Assembly (NCBI GenBank): GCA_946406115.1
Contig: OX291553.1
Location: forward strand, 6,391,001-6,455,000
Source of the DNA: Apoda limacodes
Lineage: Eukaryota > Arthropoda > Insecta > Lepidoptera > Limacodidae
Direction of reading: 5' to 3'
Length of the DNA: 64,000 nucleotides
The notes under the pieces: model-generated
What the model was told of the DNA's origin: nothing
Databases searched by the model: none
What the model saw: only the letters and a program-made list of their open reading frames with translations
Made by a program: the position numbers and the translations under genes
In this document: positions 1 through 12,308 of the stretch, in pieces
Numbering within the stretch: the stretch's first letter is position 1
Layout: every line of letters begins with the position of its first letter

Positions 1-1
1 T

Positions 2-319
2 CACACAATCGCTTTGGAAGTGGACAATCCAGATAAACCAGAAAGTATACAATTGACAATTATCAACATCGTAAGTGTGCTACAGATAGATTTCGAGTTC
101 TGTAATCTGTCCTATGGACTGCGCAATAGCCTGACAGAATTTAGAAAGAGAAAAAGATACCTGTGGTATCTTTCCTCTTTGACAAGTTACCACAGTTTCG
201 CTTCGTCTCCATCACACATCTGCGACCATTTTTTTTACATCTGGCAGGAAAATCCGCTGTGTAGTTCTCTATGTATATGGTGTCCCAAGAGTGAATATGG
301 CTGGCAAAGAGAGATCTAA
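2..319 (+). CDS. 3' end of an unidentified plus-strand gene (two exons)
   Basis: An open frame enters from the left edge (it contains EVDNPDKPESIQLTIINI) and ends at 70, directly before a strong donor GTAAGTGTG. After a 177-base intron (71-247) with a T-rich tract and acceptor CTGGCAG, a 72-base exon (248-319) continues in phase 0. It contains ENPLCSSLCIWCPKSEYGW and stops with TAA at 317-319. A poly(A) signal AATAAA follows at 365-370. The splice sites, phase agreement and nearby poly(A) signal support a real terminal exon. The cysteine pattern (C-x3-C-x2-C) does not identify a family for me. The intron has no in-frame stop, so an unspliced transcript would keep the same frame. Only about 46 codons are visible. 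Confidence 0.5.
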   Translation, partial: HTIALEVDNPDKPESIQLTIINIVSVLQIDFEFCNLSYGLRNSLTEFRKRKRYLWYLSSLTSYHSFASSPSHICDHFFYIWQENPLCSSLCIWCPKSEYGWQREI

Positions 320-364
320 CTAATTTAAAACCTGCAAAAGCAGCATATTAAAAATATTAATATG

Positions 365-370
365 AATAAA
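365..370 (+). terminator. Poly(A) signal of the left-edge gene
   Basis: AATAAA lies 46 bases after the stop codon of the plus-strand gene ending at 319 and is followed by an A-rich run. It is the nearest candidate cleavage signal for that gene. Confidence 0.45.
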
Positions 371-551
371 AAAAATGTTGTTTTTAATTGAAACTTTTAA
401 ATTATTTAGTTTGTTATTTAATTGCGAAGAGCTTCAAGGTAGCAGCGGACATAAGCGATGTAAATATCTACATCGGCCTTGACTTTAACAACACCTGCCT
501 ATCACAAACTATGTTTAATGTCATGAAATACAGAAGCTCATAATTCGATGA

Positions 552-552
<1 letters not shown>

Positions 553-583
<31 letters not shown>
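553..583. repeat. (TA)n microsatellite
   Basis: An uninterrupted alternating TA tract of about 30 bases in intergenic DNA downstream of the left-edge gene. Confidence 0.9.
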
Positions 584-585
<2 letters not shown>

Positions 586-824
586 AGGGGTGATAAAAAA
601 ATAGTAATAAATCGATATAAAACATTAGAACATTTTTCATGCAGAAGTTTTGAAGCGGCTCTGACTTGACATAAAATGAATGAAGTTTCAAAATGTGACT
701 GAGTGTTTAAATACCTTTAACCTGTACCTACTACTGAAGGTTTAAGCAAGCTCTCAATTTTTTTTAGATTTTTGTGAATACTAGAAATATCTCTATAATA
801 ATAAATAAATAACATAATAAAAGA

Positions 825-1740
825 GTAAACTGACTAACTGACTAATATATTGACGCACAGCCCAAACTACTGTGCCTAGGGAAAATTGAAATTTTGCATA
901 GGTATATAGGTTTCTGTTATAACGGTAGGCGAACACTAAGAAAGGATTTTCCAAAATTCATCCCTTAAGGGGGTAAAATGTAATGTAGGTTGGAAGTTTG
1001 TATGGAAATAAAATAAAAAAGTTTTAAGCTGATTGCATAAAAATTAGTATTTGACCTTGAGGATAATTAACATCGACATGTTTCACCGTTTTTGGAAATT
1101 TACCCCCTAGAGAGCAAAATAGGCGATAAAAAACTGAGTTTTTACATATTTTTTTATGTCTTCTCTAGACACTCTAAGGAAACGAGTACTAAGGAAGGAT
1201 TTTGAAAAAATCATCTCCCGGGTGTTAAAAGGGGGGTTAGACATTTGTATGGAAATACGTCATATCTGAACTTAAATGCTTAACAATTGGTTTAATGTTA
1301 CAAATTAAAATTGACGTTTATCGTTTTGAAAGATCACTCCCTAGGATTAAAATGTTTTGTGTCGTTTCACTGTTTTTGAAAGAGGGCAATTTTGTATTTA
1401 GGACATTCCAAATTTTTTGTGTCTAGAAACTATTGAAGCAAGCACTAAGAAGTTAAGAAAAAAACTTTTGTAAATTCATCTCCTGGGGGTAAAAGGGGGT
1501 TAATAAATTTGTATGGAATTCCGTCATATCTAAATTTTAATGCATAAAAATTGGTATTTGACCTAAGGTTAAAAATTACGATTGACGATTCACCGTTTTT
1601 GAAAGAGAGACAATTTTGTATTTAGAAAAGGTTTTGCTTTGTAAATTTACCCATATAGTTGCATTTTAGTGTAAAAACACAATTTTTGAAAGAAAAAATT
1701 TTTTTTTCCAGAAATATACCGAGCAAAACTCACTACAGTT
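825..1740. repeat. Tandem array of a ~255-265 bp dispersed repeat
   Basis: At least three diverged units follow one another. Each has a CATCCC/CATCTCC core (near 959, 1212 and 1477), then a G-rich GGGGGTAAAA stretch, TTTGTATGGAAAT, and a 'TTCACCGTTTTTG' block. Core spacing is 253 and 265 bases. Related single copies occur at 36530-36840 (same orientation) and 45240-45430 (opposite orientation). There is no coding potential. It is probably part of a lepidopteran non-autonomous element that amplified locally. Confidence 0.65.
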
Positions 1741-1799
1741 TGAACAGTTATAGTTTGACCTACAGTTTGAACTATATTCTTTTGAAATAATGGATATTA

Positions 1800-2040
1800 T
1801 CAATTAATAATGGCGTTGTAATGGATATTACTGAATGTCTACTGTTGTAATGGATACTACTAAATGTCTACTGTTGTAATGGATATTACTAAATGTCTAC
1901 TGTTATAATGGTTATTACTGAATGTCTACTGTTGTAACGGATATTACTCAATGTCTACTGTTGTAATGGATATTACTAAATGTCTACTGTTGAAATCGAC
2001 ATTACTAAATGTCTACTTTTATAATGGTTATCACTAAACT
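1800..2040. repeat. 29-bp minisatellite
   Basis: About eight imperfect copies of a 29-base unit containing GGATATTACTAAATGTCTAC, with point differences between units and sharp ends. It is non-coding, in the intergenic region left of the Zasp-like exons. Confidence 0.85.
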
Positions 2041-2437
2041 GCTAGTTCTAAATAAATCTGGTCTTAAAACAAAACCTTGTAGCACCTTAAAAACCTGACC
2101 TATCTGCTAGGTAGAAACTTATCATTTGTATATATGTGAAAAGTCACCTAATAAATATGTCAAATTGAACAACAAAGCCGGTGACGTTATTAATGTCATG
2201 CTCATGTTGTAAAATCATTCATTATAATATGACATGGGTTACGACACGGACTATTATTATCAAAGTGCAAAAAGAAAAACCAGATAATCTGTGGGAAAAA
2301 TAAATACAAATTGTTACTCATCATAGTCTTTAAAATAAATATTGTCAATATTTATCAATTTATTAATTAATATTTATTTCTGCTTACGTATCTAGAAACA
2401 GTTTCTACTTTCAGACTAACTTTTTATTGTATATTAT

Positions 2438-2645
2438 CTATACTAGTATTATAAATGCGAAAGTAACTTTCTCTGTCTGTTAATCCAATTTGGCAAAAAG
2501 ATAGTTTGAAACCTGAGAAAGGCCATAGGCTACTTGAAAACGTCAAGTGCGAGTCGGTTTTTTTCTATAATTGAGGAGTTGCCGTTGAAATCTTACACCC
2601 AAAACCGAATTTAGGGAGGGTAAAACCGCGGGCAAAAGCTAGTAG
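2438..2645 (-). repeat. Dispersed lepidopteran repeat with TTATAAATGCGAAAG end
   Basis: Begins ACTAGTATTATAAATGCGAA and ends in GCGGGCAAAAGCTAGTAGG. The same family recurs at 45748-45915, 46430-46600, 50608-50815 and 52126-52338 (opposite orientation). A related element flanks the hAT-like insertion at 22353-23525. Shared internal landmarks are the 'AACTCCTCAATTATAG' block and 'CCTAAATTCGGTTATC'. It has no ORF and is best described as a short non-autonomous mobile repeat. Confidence 0.65.
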
Positions 2646-3934
2646 GTATAGGACATAAGTATAAATTTTGAACCTATGTAAAACGATCAAAGAGATCGAT
2701 GTTGGCAGGTAGGGATGTACCTATGTATGATTGTTACAGTGTCAACTAATAAAATAAATGATTGACGTAGGTTCAACGGATATGTGAAAAGAAATACTTT
2801 ATTCGAGAATTTGTTGCGAATATGAAATAAAGAAGAAAAGAAAATTTTACATTGGAATAGGTAACAAACAAGGTAATTTGTTCGATTTCCAAAAAATGGT
2901 AAATTACCTTTTTCATTTTTATATGTGACCAGTTCAGTTCGACTTTTTTAATAATAAAAATAAGTAAGAAATCTAATTTTAGATATTTGTCGCATTTTCT
3001 GGATTTGACTAACTTTAAATTATTCTTTTTCACCAAACCCACATATATTTAAACTATTCACTAGAATTCTAGGGTGGTTTCAGATTACCTAAATATTCTT
3101 TAGCAGCAATTGGTGATTTAAAACTTTCAGCAGGTTCTGTTGCAAGTAATATTGATATTAGATTATAAAATACACGTCGGTTAATCTACTCATACGTCGT
3201 ATGTTTAGAGTTTGAATTACTTATTAGTAGATAATTAATTGAAATGCATCCTACTAAAATTACACTGAAAAAAATCTAATTGCGTATATTATATGCGCTA
3301 ATTTATTATATGAATTGAACCATACCAATTAACTTCCCTATAATTTGGTTAAATAAGTAGGTACCTACTTGCTTATAATTAATTTTTCTGACGCTTAAAT
3401 GACACAAAAATAATTATAAATCAATTATTGTATTTTACATTGACACTGGAACTTTAATTTCGTTTCGTGCTGTCGAATATCAAAGGCAGTAATTATAACC
3501 TAGGGACTTACTATTTTTTCTAGATCTAGACAGCGAGTGCGCGTCACAGCGGCAAGCCCGAGATCACTCGACTATTTGGCGCACGCTCCAGGTGCGCACA
3601 AATAACTAACAACTATTATATTTTGAGACCACATTTTTAGGACACTCCGTCTCTTTCCCACGTGATTCTCTATAGGATGACAGATTTGATGAAAACTGTA
3701 CCCTCCCACAGAGACCTTGAGGGGATCAGTCATGCGCGCTTATATTTTTAATACGTACTGGATTGTGCGTCAGCAGAAATGCTGTAGGTAATTGGATATT
3801 TTCCTGAAATAAATATGTGATACAGCTTTTTTATCCTAGCTTTGCTTGTCTCTAACATTTGATATCTTTATGCACCTAAATAATTGTAAATATGTGTATC
3901 TTAGTAACTAATGGCTAAACACACACCCAGATCC

Positions 3935-4110
3935 TAATTCTGAGGGGCCGCCACTTGCCACTAACCACTTATAAACTTCCTTACAACATCGTGAGCAAAC
4001 TCACGTGCGTGAGAAAATACATAGGTGAAGTCCACAAAACGCACTGGGCCCGCGTGATGGACTAATTGTACCCCAACAGTGGAAACGTTTGTGGCTGATA
4101 AGGAACCCAA
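3935..4110 (+). mobile_element. SINE fragment (tRNA-derived family)
   Basis: Contains the body of a widespread lepidopteran SINE: ACAACATCGTGAGCAAACTC, then GTGAAGTCCAC, then GCACTGGGCCCGCGTGATGG. The same block order is found in the better preserved copy at 56425-56720. The tRNA-like head is not recognisable here, so this is a 5'-truncated or decayed copy. Confidence 0.6.
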
Positions 4111-4473
4111 CCTATGCAAACACTTTCTGCAGAGAAACTAACTATTTGAGTGCTAAGCCCCTGGCCATTGCTCGATGACCTGAAGAAGCTAGGACAGACC
4201 AAGCTATAAAAAACGAAGGAACATATGTTATGCCTGTCAAAAAGTGAAGCAGGAATTTAATAAGACAAAGAACAAACAGTACACGAGCATTAAGTAAAAA
4301 TAAATCTTGATAGGCAAAATATTAATCGCAATTGGAATGTTTTAAAAATAACATACAGGAGAGACACAGGAGATATATAAGATCTAATCAGGTAAAAAAT
4401 AATTATAAAACTCAATGAAACTAAAATATGATTTTGCATTATAAGATACTTACTTGGGAGCCTGGAATTAACG

Positions 4474-4484
4474 TTTTGAATCAT
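4474..4484 (-). other. Weak candidate first-exon start (MIQNVNSRLP)
   Basis: On the minus strand an insect-type start context (TTTTCAAAATG) opens a ten-codon frame MIQNVNSRLP that runs into a good donor, CCCAA|GTAAGTATC, near 4455. The context and donor suggest an initiating exon with a phase-1 end. No matching downstream exon was found between 1 and 4400, and the surroundings are AT-rich, so this could be chance. Confidence 0.15.
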
Positions 4485-5211
4485 TTTGAAAAATACACTA
4501 CACCACTTTCACGGTTGTTTGTTTTAATGAGTCCATCAGTAATATTAATCAAATAAACTTCAACAAAAATACACATTTATATTTAACAAAAAAAAAGCGG
4601 CGCAAAAAATATCGTAGGTAGCGCCAGCAGCACGCGAGAACGCTGTTTCAATTAGTGGCGTTTTGTACACAACAGACAGACAGACGCCTCAAAAAAAATC
4701 GTTTTTCTATTTCGTAACGGAACACTGACGAAACGTCTAGTAGGTTATTGCAGTTCAACTAATAGTGGTTTTGTAATGTCGGTTATACGTCCCAAGGAGA
4801 ATAGGACATAAATCACAAACTTGGCAAAGCTTTACTATGGGCTGATCTTGACTGTCTTTTTCTATGTAGTTTTCAGGATATTAAGTTTGTCAATAGTGAC
4901 ATTGCATTAACTTTAGTACATTGGTCTGTCACCTGGTAAAAACTGGTATTAACCTGGATAAGTTAAAATTCTAATTATAACTTTTGTACGTACGTTGTGT
5001 TAATATACAAATTCGGCCCAACAACTGTTGGGTCTATTCAGCAAGGTCATTTGTTACATTTGTTATTAAGTTTAAAATAATGACGTGTTTTACAGTTTTG
5101 TAAAAACCATCCCCCAGGGTTAAAACAGTGATAAAATTTGCATGATATTTCCGATATATTTGTAGGTAAACCATAAACAGTTAAGTGAAAGCTTCCTTCT
5201 TTCAAAATGTA

Positions 5212-5312
5212 TTATATGTTTACTTCATTATGTATTATATGTTTACTTCATTATGTATTATATGTATTATATGTTTACTGTATTATATGTATTATATGTT
5301 TACTTACATTAA
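5212..5312. repeat. 23-bp tandem repeat (TGTATTATATGTTTACTTCA)
   Basis: Four to five copies of a unit built from TGTATTATATGTTTAC, with exact 23-base spacing at first and shortened units later. It is non-coding minisatellite sequence. Confidence 0.75.
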
Positions 5313-6840
5313 TCAGTGAAAGAAAGTGAAAAGTGTGATAAAAGAAAATTGATATTAATATTTAATTTCACTTGTAAAGAAAGACACTTTGTAACCTGTT
5401 CGGATGTTTGTTACGGAATTGGTGACATTAGATTTAGGGATGTCCTGGATTAATGCATTTGATATTTTGTATTCCAATCCAGAGTTCTTACCACGTGTAC
5501 CTACAGCATAGCAATTTTGTTTTATAGCTTTAAAATAATTTAAATGAAATGAAAAGGTAAGAAAAAACGGAACCCTACAATTTCTACAAGTCTGTGTCCG
5601 TCTAAGGGTCTATATGAAACTCTTTTATTGTTGCTGCACTGCATGTCCGTCCGTCGGTTCGTTACTGACCATATAGGTAATGACACAGACACTTAAAATT
5701 TACATATACATGAATAGGTACTGCGCAATTACTTGGCCCAAAAAAGTTTTTTTTTTTACTTACAGTTTTACATTAGTAAATATCTGCAAAAGGGGACATA
5801 TAAATATGCTTTCCTTATATATATATGCATACTTGCATATTATTATCCTACTGGCTTGAAAAGGACCTCATCAATACTTATTAAAATATGTATATTTTGT
5901 TAATAATCTTGTTTAAAAATTATCATAATGCAGTGATACGTTTGCAGGAACGAAATCCTGGTTTTCTTTGTCAGATTTTATCTTAGGTTTTTATGTAGTT
6001 AAAGCTATTAAAAAAAAGATTTGTGTCACAAGAAATAAAAACTAAAATAAGTTGTAACTTGTTATCTACCTGGAGTGAGGTATTCAGAAATCTTCTGCAT
6101 TATAACTTCAATATCGTAACTAAAAGCTAACATGATGATCAGTGACCACACAACACTTACTTATTTACAAAACAGAAAAAAATACTTGTCGGATAATACT
6201 CACGCATAATGACGACATTTTCACGAATGTTCGCGTAAAATTAGACATTGATTCATGCAGTAACTACAACAAGAATAGACCACTTCAGCACAAATAAGTT
6301 GCCGGTGTGCCAAGGACAAGATTTCTCACTCAATAACCACATGTCTGCAGAACATTTAAAGCGTTATAAAGCTACTACTTTATAGCAAATTTATTACCTG
6401 CCTCTTTACTCACGATATGAAAATAAAACTTTCAGAAACCTAATCTACTGTTATTTGCTAACCCAGGTGAAGCATTTACGTAATCTTTCGCGTAAATATT
6501 TCAATCTTTTCCGGGTATTACGTTTATTCTGAATAATAAATTGAAATAAAAATTCAAATAAACCTTCAATGCTTTAAGACTTGTTCGAATTGTGTTAAAA
6601 TACTTTTTAACAAGTAAATTAATACCTTTTTTTATGTGGCTTTATCAGATATTTCTATTGATATTATTAAAAAAACTGACATATATTGCATTAATAAATA
6701 ATAACACTATTTGTGATGGTCCAAATAGGTAATTTGACCCTCTATCTAATCTATCTAAGGTTCAACCATAAATTCCACACACGCACTACATCAACACTTT
6801 CACATAGGAATTAAAGGAACACTTTACCAACAAAAACGGT

Positions 6841-7048
6841 TTCAGACATGGTGTCCGTCGGTTTTCCTTCGTTGTCGTTTGTGAACTACGGCCCAGCACA
6901 ACGTACGGACACAGTTTACACAACAGTTTCCAATCTTTGCCAAATATTTCCGCTAATGAATCGCTTGTCTTGTCAGTTGTGGGCGGATAACGAAAATGTT
7001 AGGGCGCCCGGACAAAGAATTATTCATCCGGACGTTAAACTCAAGTGA
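6841..7048 (-). other. CpG-containing candidate first exon / 5' UTR
   Basis: This ~200-base block is clearly more GC- and CpG-rich than its surroundings. On the minus strand it ends GACACC-ATG-TCT-GAA-ACC-GTT-TTT-GTT-G|GTAAAG, that is, a good start context, a short frame MSETVFV and a donor (phase 1). This is typical of a promoter-proximal exon. A possible small exon at 6072-6121 (YDIEVIMQKISEYLTP, flanked by TTTTAG and GTAGAT) lies downstream, but it needs a phase-2 predecessor and so does not join directly. The evidence supports a candidate only. Confidence 0.25.
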
Positions 7049-8094
7049 AAGTGCGTACATGAGTATGAAAATAGTAAGATTTCATTCATTTTTAATGCAT
7101 GTTTATCTAAATAATTTCTAGCTTCAGATTAGATTTAAAAGCACTAGATACTAAATTCAGATTAAACAAAGTATTTATGCTCAAAATAATGGGCAGTAGT
7201 TACATACTTATGTATTAAAAAAGTTATTTAGAGACATTAGTGGAAATAAAATTTACCCCTGATAATTTAATTACTTTGAGAAGAATATTGCAATTATCTC
7301 CATAAATATTGCGTTTACGGATGTGCTGCCATTACAAAAGTTTTTATAACAATGACATAAAAACAAAAATATATAATTTTGATTTGATTTTTAAATATCA
7401 GCAAAATATCGACAACATTCTCTATCGAGCTAATTTTTTAACTTTTTTCACTCTTAATACTTCAACAAACTTTCCGACCCGGTAGTCTAAATTGAAAACT
7501 ACAGTCGCCATAAAAAATGGTGTAAGCTTGCTATGACACTAGCGACCTTACATACAAGGTCAGAAGGTCAGAAAAGTTTGTTGCATTATACTACGAATCT
7601 TGAAAACTTTGTCAAGTACCATATTATTTTTTTAACGTAGTAACTGGAGATGTTTATCACAAGAAAAGTTAGTAAGATAAGTGACCAATCAGCTGTAAAT
7701 TATTAATAACAATACTGTATCCAGTAATAAACTGTTTAGAACTTTGTATCCATTTTCGAAAAGACACAAAATAAAAACTCATAAGCTGTTAAAATAAAAA
7801 TGAGAAATATAGGACCTACATTAATATGAACATGTAAATCAACAGTACTCTAGTCCACCGAGATAGTTAAATAGTGCCTGATGGATGGTATGCTGAACGT
7901 AATGAGAAATAAGTTTTTAAGAACATTATTTAAAGTCTCTTTGACCACTTCCCAAGCTCGTTATTTTCAAACTGACTCACCGAAGGGCATCTAAAATTCA
8001 ACTAAGGATGATGCGTGCAATGACTATCTTACACGAATAGCTCTGTGACTCACACAGCAGCTCCACTCAGAATTACTGTTCAAAAGAGCGGTTA

Positions 8095-8333
8095 TCACAG
8101 ATGTTCGGCACGATCGTATGCAACATGTAAAGCCTTAGATAAGGATTTACGAGGCTGTATACCTTTGGTCGCGTTCATGAATTCTGAGTAAACGTTGCAG
8201 TTAGCGTTCAACTGGCCATCCCAGCTGCGAGCTGAATGCATCCTGGCTCCATCTGGAGGCCAGCAGGTATCAAACCGGTGGTCTGCGTGGACCAGGGTGT
8301 CCAATATCGCCTGCACTTGGGTAGGATCTAACT
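8095..8333 (-). CDS. Zasp: Zasp-like gene, most 3' visible exon
   Basis: Minus-strand exon starting after TTTGCCAG at 8333 in phase 1, which matches the phase-1 donor of the exon at 9038-9141. It encodes LDPTQVQAILDTLVHAD, then FDTCWPPDGARM, then WDGQLNANCNVYSEFMNATK. There is a possible donor (AAAG|GTATAC) at 8163. Alternatively the frame continues through GIQPRKSLSKALHVAYD to a TGA at 8095-8097, which would make it the last coding exon. GC content and codon usage are unlike the flanking DNA. I do not recognise a domain. Assignment to the Zasp-like gene rests on strand, order and phase, with no homology that I can show. Confidence 0.6.
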
Positions 8334-8544
8334 CTGGCAAAGCATAGTTCTTTAGTTAATTGGCGTTAGTAAGCTTGGAGGAGCAGGAATTACTGGTAAT
8401 ATCATTATATCAAAAAGCTTCCACTCCATTCCATTTTCTAGTTTTTAAGTTATGCTAGTATTTGTACATAAACTATATTATAAGTTATGGGCACCCTTAG
8501 ATACGAAGCACCAATAGTTTTACTTTTACAACTGTGCTCTGTGC

Positions 8545-8897
8545 TCAACTTATGCAAATAATTATTTTTCACACATAAATATAGCATTTTAGATAAACTT
8601 GTGCAAATTATTTTCCACGCATAAATATAGCATTTAGGATAAACTTGTGCAAATTATTTGCCACACATAAATAGCATTTTAGTTAAACTTGTGCAAATTA
8701 TTTTTTACACATAAATATAGCATTTTGAATTAACTTGTACAAATTATTTTCTACACATAAATATATCGTAAAAAATATTTTCCACACATACTCGTATATA
8801 TATCATTTTGGATAAACTTGTGCAAATTATTTTCCACAGATAAATAGCATTTTGGATAAACTTGTGTAGGTATATTATTTCGTACACATAAATATAG
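8545..8897. repeat. ~45-bp minisatellite
   Basis: Around eight copies of a 44-46 base unit of the form AACTTGTGCAAATTATTTTC followed by CACACATAAATATAGCATTT. One copy is degenerate (around 8765-8810). It lies in the intron between the Zasp-like exons at 8163-8333 and 9038-9141. No coding potential. Confidence 0.85.
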
Positions 8898-9037
8898 TCA
8901 TATAATAAAATTGCTGCATTAATTATATATTCATTGATTATTTTAAGATTTCAATGGTTATTGGAACAAATGTTGCAAGTAAATTTAGTTTCCGATGCTT
9001 ATTGAAAGTCCTCAGTTAGGTAATTATTGGTACTCAC

Positions 9038-9141
9038 TGGGGTACCCTCTGCGGGTTCTTTCTTCCTCTTCCAGCATCCTCAGGACGGCGGAGTTGGCAA
9101 GGTTGGCGGGCTTGTCCGTAGACGGGTTGTGGAAGTCGATC
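9038..9141 (-). CDS. Zasp: Zasp-like gene, internal exon
   Basis: A 104-base minus-strand exon between acceptor TTGTACCAG and donor CCCA|GTGAGT. Read in the phase imposed by the ZM exon (GG + G), it encodes IDFHNPSTDKPANLANSAV followed by LRMLEEEERTRRGYP. The block KPANLANSAVLRMLEEEE resembles the conserved segment that follows the ZM motif in insect Zasp/ALP-family proteins. It starts in phase 2 and ends in phase 1, consistent with both neighbours. Together with the ZM exon this is good evidence for an expressed Z-disc protein. Confidence 0.8.
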
Positions 9142-12100
9142 CTGGTACAATCATGAAAGTTACTACTTTGAAAAGTTCATTAGAAGCTTGTTTTACCACC
9201 CTTACTGCACTCTTTAATCGTCGGGCATTTATTTCAAAGGGTAAGGGCAAAGGGTGCCAACAGGACCCTATTACTTAGCCTATAGTCCCTCTATCATTTG
9301 ACCCCTTATAGTAATTTCATAGAATATGTGCGATTAAGACGAAAATCTAAACGAATAATAAAAAGAAAGTACAAATTTAGTAAAAAAGTACAGGACTATC
9401 GAAGAAACGGCTTTGTACTTAATAAAATACAAGTTTTTAACCAAAAGTGATTGTAAAGTAAACTCTGAAGTAAACACAGATAATAAAAATCAGCGAAATG
9501 TGATTCGGGTTTGCATTTTAGGATTCACAAATAAACACTTAAAAATTGTAAAAGTAAACTTGCAACTCTTTTTTGTACATTATTAAACACCGGACAAGTG
9601 TGTTAGCTTGGGATACTAAGCAGAGCGGGATAAATGTCTTCATGACAACTTGATCAACTACAGCTCCAAAACTAAAAAGCTCTTCTGTATCCCTTCTGTA
9701 TCGGGTTTCCATACGTCCGGATTTTGTAGAAACATGTATGCTTAATTAAGTCTGTTTCTTCGACTGACGTAAACACGGCAATTGACGTAATATTGAAAAC
9801 ACTAGTGTGCATGCTAACTGCTGGCTTTCGCGTTTTGCTGCAAACAACCTTAAAAACTAAAAAAATTAAAACGCAAATTAATTTGGAAGGTAAAGTCTGG
9901 AATTTTCTACAAATGTCCGGAAAACTATTTTATTCATTTGTGACCCCTACCTTTATATGACAATTTTTAGAACTACAGCACGTAACTTCTAAAAGCAACC
10001 CTGCCAGAATATTTTTTCCGTTTAAAGATGTTGAACATGGCACACAGTACGGCAGTAATAAATATAACGTTGTTTTAACTACGAGTATGTTGGCAAAGTT
10101 GCATATTATGCACGATATGCATCACTGAATCATTAATAAAATTTAATTTAGAGAGTATTGTCATGCTATTGTAATTGTCAAAGTGCCAGAGGTTGTGAAC
10201 GACCCTTTATAACTCTTAATTTAGGCTCATAGATTAATTAATAAATCTGATTCATAGACAAATATATGTATGTGTCATGTGATAAATGAACGACTACGAC
10301 TTTAATTTCGTACGTTTTAAAAATACGTTTTAGGAAGGCTCAGACATCTAATTATTACGAAACCAATTATGTATTTCTTTTTTTAATCAATTATTTATTG
10401 TATGGAAAAAAAATAAAGCAGTTATTATTGTTATTGTAATCTGACCTTTATTTGAAAAAAATATACTCATACCCATCAGAAATCTAAATTAAATACCGAT
10501 TGCACAAAACGATTCCTGAATAATTAAATATTGAATAAAAAATACTAATTAATATTCGTGCTTCTGCATGTAGGTATATATGTCACGGTCGCTTTATACG
10601 AAAACTAATATTTGTAATGACAACAATGTCTTGGATATTTTTATTTTTCCACCTACCCTTTATTTTTTAGTATTTTCCTATATGGGGTAGGTGTCGCTGA
10701 AATATCGTTTTCAGGTTTCCTGAATATTTTTTGATTTTATGTACCAATAAAAAAAAATTGTGAAATCGCAGAAGTTTTAAATTTACTAAAGTTTAAAATG
10801 GCTAATGTGTCCCGACGTGTGTTTGCCTAATGCGGATTCGCTGAATTTTTAAAGATTCCAATCGTTAAGACAATAATAGTTAAAGATGGGTACGGCACAT
10901 AGTTTCAAAGTAAAATAGTATATATAATACATATGTAGTATAAATAATATAAAATAACTTTATAAAATTTCTTGAATAAATAAAATCTTAACATTATTTG
11001 ACGTAAAGTATAAACTTATATACACGCACCGGAATAACTTTAAACTTAAAAACAAGACAATATCAACGAATAGCGATCGGCTTCGCTTTGTCACAAGTTT
11101 TTCCGGGCGTTTCTCACGGCAACTTTCCTGGAAACGCAACACTGTTTGTTATTGTTTTGAAGTATTTCCAATTTCACTTTCTTCTAAAGAAATTGAATTA
11201 ATTACAACTGAGTCGCGGAATAGCGCCATTAAAAATATATTTAGGTAAGTGTTGCGTCTATTATAATACTTGCTGAATAACTGCTGCTGAAAGTACCTAT
11301 GTTAACTATGATTTAATTTATCTTCATTAACAAATTAAACAGTTTAGAAGACAAAATGTATGTAAAACGTTATGGTTTTGATACTCTGGAGGGGTAACCA
11401 GTGACTGGATATACACTCCCATTATAATATGAGGGACACCCTCTGCTCAGAAACAAGGTACACGTTATGCAAAATTGGTCCTGATACAATGAATTTGGAC
11501 CCTATATCATTAGGTTATTACCTATTAATTTTAGTACGAAGGTGAAATTTGAAAACATTAAGCTCTGATGCATTAATTCAGCTCAGTAGACCCCAATCTA
11601 TACCTCGATATTTAGGCGGGTGAAAGTAGGATTTGTTTCTTCTATGGATTGTAGGCTTTGTGTCCATGGTACAAAAATCTAACACTTACACTACAGATAG
11701 TATCCTCATTCGTTTTCTTTTTTATAATCTATTGTCACGTGTAAGGCGTAGTTTATACAATATGTCTACTTTATATTAGCCATTTGACCGTGGCTTACGT
11801 GAACGACCCTATTGCAGGGTCCACGCCGTATACGGAGATCGAGTTAACGTTCACCTTTAGATGCCTTATACGGGGAAATCAGCTGTCAGTGTCAGACAGT
11901 GTGTGACCGTCTGGATAGCATAGGAAATAGGTACACTTACGTAACTTTATGTTTACTACGATGTAAAGAAAAGTATTGGTGAAGCCGGCTGGCTTTCCTT
12001 GTATGGGTTTGATATGAAATAGTAAGCGAGCTTATACAAAATTATATATTCTCTTTAAAGCTATCGTAATCATGAAAATTTGTTTTAAACATAAAATAGT

Positions 12101-12308
12101 ATCTGCCACTTAATTATTAATTAACTCTTAAACAAACTCTAGCACCGGCCTACTACCTAGTACTTACTTGAGGGCATTGGTCATTCGCCGATATATCTCT
12201 AGGTACTCATATTGTTTTTACGTTTTTATGGATATTTTTACTAGAAATTGCTGTATTTGTGGTTAAAAGATTGTCGTAGAGCATTAAAAAAAAAATGTAT
12301 TTATTTTT

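Noticed and set aside
2773..3042. 89-codon minus-strand frame.
   Set aside because: Low-complexity, Lys/Phe/Ile-rich composition expected from AT-rich non-coding DNA.
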